Shown here in pieces: positions 60,112 to 64,000 of a DNA stretch of 64,000 nt. Numbering within the stretch: the stretch's first letter is position 1; the number at the start of each line of letters is the position of its first letter. Source of the stretch: Mucilaginibacter robiniae. Lineage in GTDB: Bacteria; Bacteroidota; Bacteroidia; Sphingobacteriales; Sphingobacteriaceae. The notes under the pieces are model-generated. The model saw only the letters and a list, made by a program, of their open reading frames with translations, was not told the DNA's origin and ran no database searches. The stretch covers positions 186,001 to 250,000 of the forward strand of contig NZ_CP051682.1 in the NCBI RefSeq assembly GCF_012849215.1. Direction: 5' to 3'. Both the position numbers and the translations under genes were made by a program.

Positions 60112-60372
60112 ATGTCTGTAAAAAATAATTTACTTACGGGACTTATTTCTGGTCTGATTATCCCAGCTATTGCCTGGGTGATTTTTGATTATAAATTTCC
60201 GGAGTTCCAAATTCAGCACAAGCCTGCTGTCCCCTACCTGATTGCATTAGCTTTAAACTTATTTATTATCCGCTACTGTTACAAAAATGGTACAGAACAA
60301 ACAGGTAAGGGAGTTATGCTAAGTACGTTCGTTTGCATGCTGCTAATAACTATATTTAAAATAAAGTTGTAA
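60112..60372 (+). CDS. Small membrane protein upstream of lpxB
   Basis: 86 residues from ATG 60112 (TTG 60100 lies inside the promoter element and is not a start). Three hydrophobic segments (about 6-24, 38-53, 68-83). Four bases separate its stop from lpxB, so it is co-transcribed and possibly coupled. No known domain; a stable neighbour of lpxB would suggest an envelope role. Confidence 0.72.
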   Translation: MSVKNNLLTGLISGLIIPAIAWVIFDYKFPEFQIQHKPAVPYLIALALNLFIIRYCYKNGTEQTGKGVMLSTFVCMLLITIFKIKL

Positions 60373-60376
60373 TTAC

Positions 60377-61507
60377 ATGAAATATTATCTGGTAGCTGGC
60401 GAAGCATCGGGCGATTTACACGGCGCAAACCTGATGAAAGCACTGAAGGCAAAAGATACTCAAGCTGAGTTCCGATACTTTGGTGGCGATTTAATGCAGG
60501 CCGAAGGCGGTACTTTGGTAAAGCATTATGCTGACATGGCCTACATGGGTTTTGTAGAAGTCTTTTTAAACCTGCGAACCATTATGGCCAACATGAAGCA
60601 TTGCAAGCAAGATATATCAACTTGGCACCCCGACGTTTTGATATTGATAGATTTTCCGGGCTTCAATTTAAAAATTGCAGAGTTTGCCAAAGCACAAGGT
60701 TTAATGGTATGCTTCTATATATCACCTAAAGTATGGGCTTGGAACCAAAAGCGGGTACACCAGATTAAACGTGTAGTTGACCACCTATTTTGCATATTGC
60801 CTTTTGAAGTAGAATTTTACCAACAATGGGACATGCAGGTTGATTATGTAGGCAACCCTTTGCTCGACGCTATTGCAGCATTTACACCCGACTCGGATTT
60901 TCTGCAAAAGCATCATTTAACAGAAAAAAAAATTATAGCATTGTTACCGGGCAGCCGTAAGCAGGAAATTAGCAAACTGTTACCAGTAATGGCAACCTTA
61001 ACGCAACGCTTTCCGGATTACCAGTTTATAGTAGCCGGCGCACCAGCTTTTGATTTAGCCTACTACCAGCAATACTTAAACAATTCAGACATCCCGGTTC
61101 TGTTTAATGCTACTTACGATTTGTTACATCATGCCGAAGCAGCCATTGTAGCTTCAGGTACAGCAGTTTTAGAAACGGCTTTATTCAACGTACCACAAGT
61201 TGCCGTTTACAAAGCCAATTGGGTAATGGTTGTTATTGCACGTACCTTTTTGAAAATTAAATACATTACGCTGGTTAATTTAATCATGAACAAACGTGTT
61301 GTACAAGAACTTATACAGGAAGAGTGCAACACCGACACCATCAGTGATGAATTAAATAAATTACTGCCAAATAGTAGTACTGATAGGCAAAATATGTTGC
61401 AAGACTATCACCAACTACATCAATTTATGGGACAGCCAGGTGCCTCAGCCCGCACTGCTGAACTGATTGTGAGTTATACGCTACAAAAAAACAAAAGCCT
61501 CAATTAA
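60377..61507 (+). CDS. lpxB: Lipid-A-disaccharide synthase
   Basis: 376 residues, GT-B fold of family 19. YYLVAGEASGDLHGANLMKAL at the N-terminus, MGFVEV, ISPKVWAWNQKRV, CILPFEVEFY, YVGNPLLD, LLPGSRKQEI and ASGTAVLETAL are the family motifs. Condenses UDP-diacylglucosamine with lipid X to make the lipid A disaccharide. Its presence shows a Gram-negative envelope with LPS. Usual length and complete. Confidence 0.96.
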   Translation: MKYYLVAGEASGDLHGANLMKALKAKDTQAEFRYFGGDLMQAEGGTLVKHYADMAYMGFVEVFLNLRTIMANMKHCKQDISTWHPDVLILIDFPGFNLKIAEFAKAQGLMVCFYISPKVWAWNQKRVHQIKRVVDHLFCILPFEVEFYQQWDMQVDYVGNPLLDAIAAFTPDSDFLQKHHLTEKKIIALLPGSRKQEISKLLPVMATLTQRFPDYQFIVAGAPAFDLAYYQQYLNNSDIPVLFNATYDLLHHAEAAIVASGTAVLETALFNVPQVAVYKANWVMVVIARTFLKIKYITLVNLIMNKRVVQELIQEECNTDTISDELNKLLPNSSTDRQNMLQDYHQLHQFMGQPGASARTAELIVSYTLQKNKSLN

Positions 61508-61559
61508 CGTTGAAGCTTTGCTGTTTTCATAGGTTTGATGTACAGAAAAAAGGTAATAT

Positions 61560-61573
61560 ATAGATAGATGTAG
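61560..61573. repeat. 14-bp direct repeat, copy 1
   Basis: ATAGATAGATGTAG, identical to 61746-61759. The two copies flank the 53-residue gene at 61586-61747. Possibly a relic of local duplication. Confidence 0.5.
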
Positions 61574-61585
61574 TATAGATACGTA

Positions 61586-61747
61586 TTAAGCCGCTGCCAA
61601 AGTAGTTGATGATAAGCTTTGGGATTTATCAGCATTTACCTGCTTTTGAGCTTTGAAAGATTTTAATTCGCCCAGCAGTAATTTCTTTAATTCGTTATCA
61701 AATTGATTAGACAATTTGTCAACAGCGTTTTTGTTTATGTTATTCAT
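61586..61747 (-). CDS. 53-residue protein, tandem paralog A
   Basis: Read directly: ATG 61747, TAA 61586-61588. It contains DKLSNQFDNELKKLLLGELK, an amphipathic charged helix, then FKAQKQVNADKSQSL and a small Ala-rich end. It aligns without gaps through the first 30 residues to the neighbour at 61797-61961 (KLVAKFDNDLKALLLQDLQ), so these are paralogs. No membrane segment. Function unknown. Confidence 0.65.
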   Translation of the reverse strand: MNNINKNAVDKLSNQFDNELKKLLLGELKSFKAQKQVNADKSQSLSSTTLAAA

Positions 61748-61759
61748 AGATAGATGTAG
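61746..61759. repeat. 14-bp direct repeat, copy 2
   Basis: ATAGATAGATGTAG, second copy, overlapping the start codon region of the 53-residue gene. Confidence 0.5.
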
Positions 61760-61796
61760 CAATTTAAATAGGTAGATGCGAGTATTATCATGTTTG

Positions 61797-61961
61797 TCAG
61801 GCAGCAGATAAACTTTTAACTTCTATGCTTTGTTTGATTTTATTAATCAAATCGTTTTTAGTATTTCTCACAGCTTGCAGATCTTGCAGTAACAAAGCTT
61901 TCAAATCATTATCAAACTTAGCTACTAATTTACTTACAGAGGTTTTGTGGTAGGTTTTCAT
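61797..61961 (-). CDS. 54-residue protein, tandem paralog B
   Basis: Read directly: ATG 61961, TGA 61797-61799. Sequence MKTYHKTSVSKLVAKFDNDL, then KALLLQDLQAVRNTKNDLINKIKQSIEV. Charged amphipathic helix like its neighbour A; 20 bases separate it from the next gene upstream. Leu/Ala/Lys pattern suggests helix bundle or coiled coil. Function unknown. Confidence 0.65.
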   Translation of the reverse strand: MKTYHKTSVSKLVAKFDNDLKALLLQDLQAVRNTKNDLINKIKQSIEVKSLSAA

Positions 61962-61982
61962 AGTGTTGAATTTTAATAATGA

Positions 61983-62168
61983 TTAATCGTTTTTTTGTGG
62001 CTTATCAATATGATCTGTTTCTGTCAGGTTGTCTTTACGTCGTTTAGCTTCTTCGTATTGCCTTTCTATTTTCTCGGCATCACGATCATCTTTTGGCTTT
62101 TCAGGGTTCACCGGGTTTTCCCACTCCTTCTCGCCATCTTCTGGTATTGCATTTTTTATAACAATCAT
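61983..62168 (-). CDS. Small acidic/charged hypothetical protein
   Basis: 61 residues from ATG 62168 (MIVIKNAIPEDGEKEWENPV); a TTG ten codons upstream is also open. Rich in Glu, Lys, Asp, Pro with EKIERQYEEAKRRKDN, so probably disordered plus one helix. The 54-residue paralog gene follows 21 bases after it; the three small genes may form one operon. Confidence 0.55.
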   Translation of the reverse strand: MIVIKNAIPEDGEKEWENPVNPEKPKDDRDAEKIERQYEEAKRRKDNLTETDHIDKPQKND

Positions 62169-62387
62169 CGCAGCTAATTTTGATAAGTGATATGCCAACT
62201 TAATGCCAAAATTGTGTTAGCTGTATTTGCAAACAAATACCAATCCTGAAGCATGGCATCAAAATGCAGCTTTTCACGATGTTACGACAATTAATCGCTA
62301 CTCAGCACTGTAAAGCACACTGCCCTAAATTTTGAAATGGGTGTGGTCTGCAATAGTCAGTACTGTACTACAAGCGTACAATAAGTA

Positions 62388-63578
62388 CTACTTTTTACGA
62401 CTACTCAACAAGTGCAACGCAATAACCACTACCGACAATACCAATCCAATCACGCATACACCGGTCCAATGATAGGCACCCCACATACGAGTAGCCAGGA
62501 AAGTTCCTAATGAGCCGCCTATAAAATAGGTTACCATATAAACCGTGTTAATACGGTTACGTGCGTTAGGGTTTAAAGAGAATATAATGGCTTGATTAGC
62601 TATGTGGGTTGCTTGTACGCCCATGTCCAATACAATTACCCCTATAATCAGCCCGATTAAACTTTGACTGGAGAAAATAAAGATAATGAAAGATGCCAGT
62701 ACTAACAGTAAGGTATAAGTGATGATTTGATTAGTACCTTTTTTATCAGTTAAACGCCCGATTACAGAAGCTGCTAATGCACCAAAAGCTCCTACTAAAC
62801 CAAACGCGCCAGCAGCTGTACTGCCCATGTGAAAAGCCGGCGTGTTAAGCAAAAATACAATGGTTGTCCAGAATGCACTAAACCCGGCAAAGCACAAAGC
62901 ACCGCGTAAAGCAGCTAAACGTAGTTGAGGCTCCTGCCGGGTAATAGCTATTAACGATTTCATTAAATCCAGGTAAGTACCTTTGTAATCTGGTTCTACC
63001 TCGGGTACTATCCAGGCGATTAGTGCCCACATTAACAACATTAAACCAGCTGCTATATAAAACATGGCTCGCCAGCCTAGATAATCGCCCACTAAACCAC
63101 TAATGGTACGTGATAGCAATATACCGATGAGCAAACCACTCATTACAAAACCTATTTTCTTACCACGTTCTTCGGGGTTAGCTAAATGTGCAACCATAGG
63201 TACCAGTATCTGCGGAATCATGGAAGATACCCCTATTAAGTAACTAGCAACCGCCAGCACCCATAAAGCAGGCGCCACAGCAGCCAGCAACAAGGCTATA
63301 ATGATGAAAATGAAATTAATTACCATCAGCCGTTTACGCTTAAACATATCGGCCAGCGGAATAACAAACAACAGCCCGGTAGCGTAACCTATTTGGGTGT
63401 ACATGGCTATTTGGCCGACGGTACCATTACTCACATGGTACGTACGGGCGATATCACTCAGTAAAGGCTGATTGTAATAAATATTAGCTACTACCAGACC
63501 GGTAGCTATAGTCATTACCCATAAAACCAAAGAAGTAAGCTTTGCTGGCTGCTGCTGAGCCGATGATGTAGCGTTCAT
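62388..63578 (-). CDS. Major facilitator superfamily transporter
   Basis: 396 residues, about 12 TM helices. NIYYNQPLLSDIARTYHVSNGTVGQIAMYTQIGYATGLLFVIPLADMFKRKRLM includes the MFS loop-2/3 motif (G-x-x-x-D-x-x-x-R-K-R). Another MFS-like loop in VIGRLTDKKGTNQI. Resembles YgaY/YbcL-type drug or sugar-efflux proteins of the DHA1 group; substrate unknown. Single gene. Confidence 0.9.
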   Translation of the reverse strand: MNATSSAQQQPAKLTSLVLWVMTIATGLVVANIYYNQPLLSDIARTYHVSNGTVGQIAMYTQIGYATGLLFVIPLADMFKRKRLMVINFIFIIIALLLAAVAPALWVLAVASYLIGVSSMIPQILVPMVAHLANPEERGKKIGFVMSGLLIGILLSRTISGLVGDYLGWRAMFYIAAGLMLLMWALIAWIVPEVEPDYKGTYLDLMKSLIAITRQEPQLRLAALRGALCFAGFSAFWTTIVFLLNTPAFHMGSTAAGAFGLVGAFGALAASVIGRLTDKKGTNQIITYTLLLVLASFIIFIFSSQSLIGLIIGVIVLDMGVQATHIANQAIIFSLNPNARNRINTVYMVTYFIGGSLGTFLATRMWGAYHWTGVCVIGLVLSVVVIALHLLSSRKK

Positions 63579-64000
63579 AATATCTTAACACAGTTTTACG
63601 GCGCAAAAGTGCTAAGCTTTTTTAATTAATGGATATTGGGTATTTACATATTGATGCCATTTTGCTAAAAACGTAATTTTTTAAACCTTTTAGTTTACTT
63701 TAATTTAACTTATATCATCAATTTGCGTATAAGACTATATTATAATGTAAAATGGAGGTACAAAAAGGTGGCTTTAAATAATTTCAGTAAAAATTTTGAA
63801 AAAAACTTGCACCCCAAACTAGATAGTGTTAATTTTACACCATAATAAAAATAGAACAAAAAGTCTTCTCATAATTTAGGTTTATAATTGGTTAGTAAAA
63901 GCCGCCTGCCCATCAGGTGGCTTTACTTTTTTACAAGCTTTTAGATCGTTGAACTTTTTTATTTAAAATAACACTCGTAATTTGGCGGTATATAACTTTT
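63579..64000. other. Gene-free right end with a terminator but no coding frame
   Basis: 422 bases, AT-rich, holding no frame of plausible length on either strand (a nine-codon frame starts at 63751). A plus-strand terminator lies at 63894-63930. It may end a short untranslated RNA, or be the attenuator/leader of a gene beyond the window edge. Confidence 0.4.
63894..63930 (+). terminator. Rho-independent terminator without an upstream gene
   Basis: AGTAAAAGCCGCCTG (63894-63908) pairs with CAGGTGGCTTTACT (from 63914) with one bulge and one wobble, followed by CTTTTTT. There is no plus-strand gene in the preceding 2.4 kb. Confidence 0.65.

Overview
The window looks like chromosomal DNA of a Bacteroidota species, most likely Sphingobacteriaceae (Pedobacter/Mucilaginibacter-like). 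The reasons are moderately AT-rich DNA, promoters matching TAnnTTTG, almost no Shine-Dalgarno sequences, many long perfect hairpins between genes, and gene families typical of the group (Nudix-type AraR, PAS histidine kinases, short TolC plus Wzc-like pairs, RRM RNA-binding protein). This assignment is inference from content. I see no rRNA, tRNA, CRISPR array, insertion sequence or integrase.

Layout. 0-13 kb is housekeeping and small-protein territory: aldo/keto reductase (cut by the left edge), AraC-type regulator, SDR, pseudouridine synthase, Nudix hydrolase, beta-barrel protein, BON-SH3 protein, lipoprotein, an ArsR regulator with its old-yellow-enzyme partner, ankyrin protein, RRM protein, TlpA-like thioredoxin and YtxH protein. 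13-26 kb is a sensory region: two PAS histidine kinases, a bacteriophytochrome kinase translationally coupled to an Rcp1-like response regulator, a GAF protein, a BLUF blue-light protein, a spore-photoproduct-lyase-like radical SAM protein and a MOSC protein. A small coiled-coil gene here carries two in-frame TAA codons. 26-30 kb holds topoisomerase IV subunit B and an amino-acid permease. 30-35.3 kb is the arabinose operon araB-araD-araA behind a Nudix-type AraR regulator whose catalytic glutamates are gone.

35.5-58.4 kb is an exopolysaccharide locus of the Wzx/Wzy type. It holds FdtA/FdtB-type amino-sugar enzymes, a half-length TolC-like protein coupled to a Wzc-like copolymerase with degenerate ATPase motifs, eight or more glycosyltransferases, a polymerase split by a frameshift at an A8 run, a flippase, two acyltransferases and an initiating phosphoglycosyl transferase. 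Embedded in it is a four-gene partner-switching module (REC-SpoIIE phosphatase, STAS protein, RsbW-like kinase, membrane protein). At its end lies a response regulator next to the initiating transferase, which itself carries a pseudo-receiver domain and a four-cysteine insert. I judge this combination of polysaccharide synthesis and embedded signalling the most interesting system in the window. 58.6-64 kb returns to core genes (surE, lpxB), two tandem paralogous 53-54-residue proteins, and an MFS transporter.

Five small genes below 60 codons were found by direct reading (10812-10988, 42061-42210, 61586-61747, 61797-61961, plus the read-through frame of the broken gene at 23326-23805).
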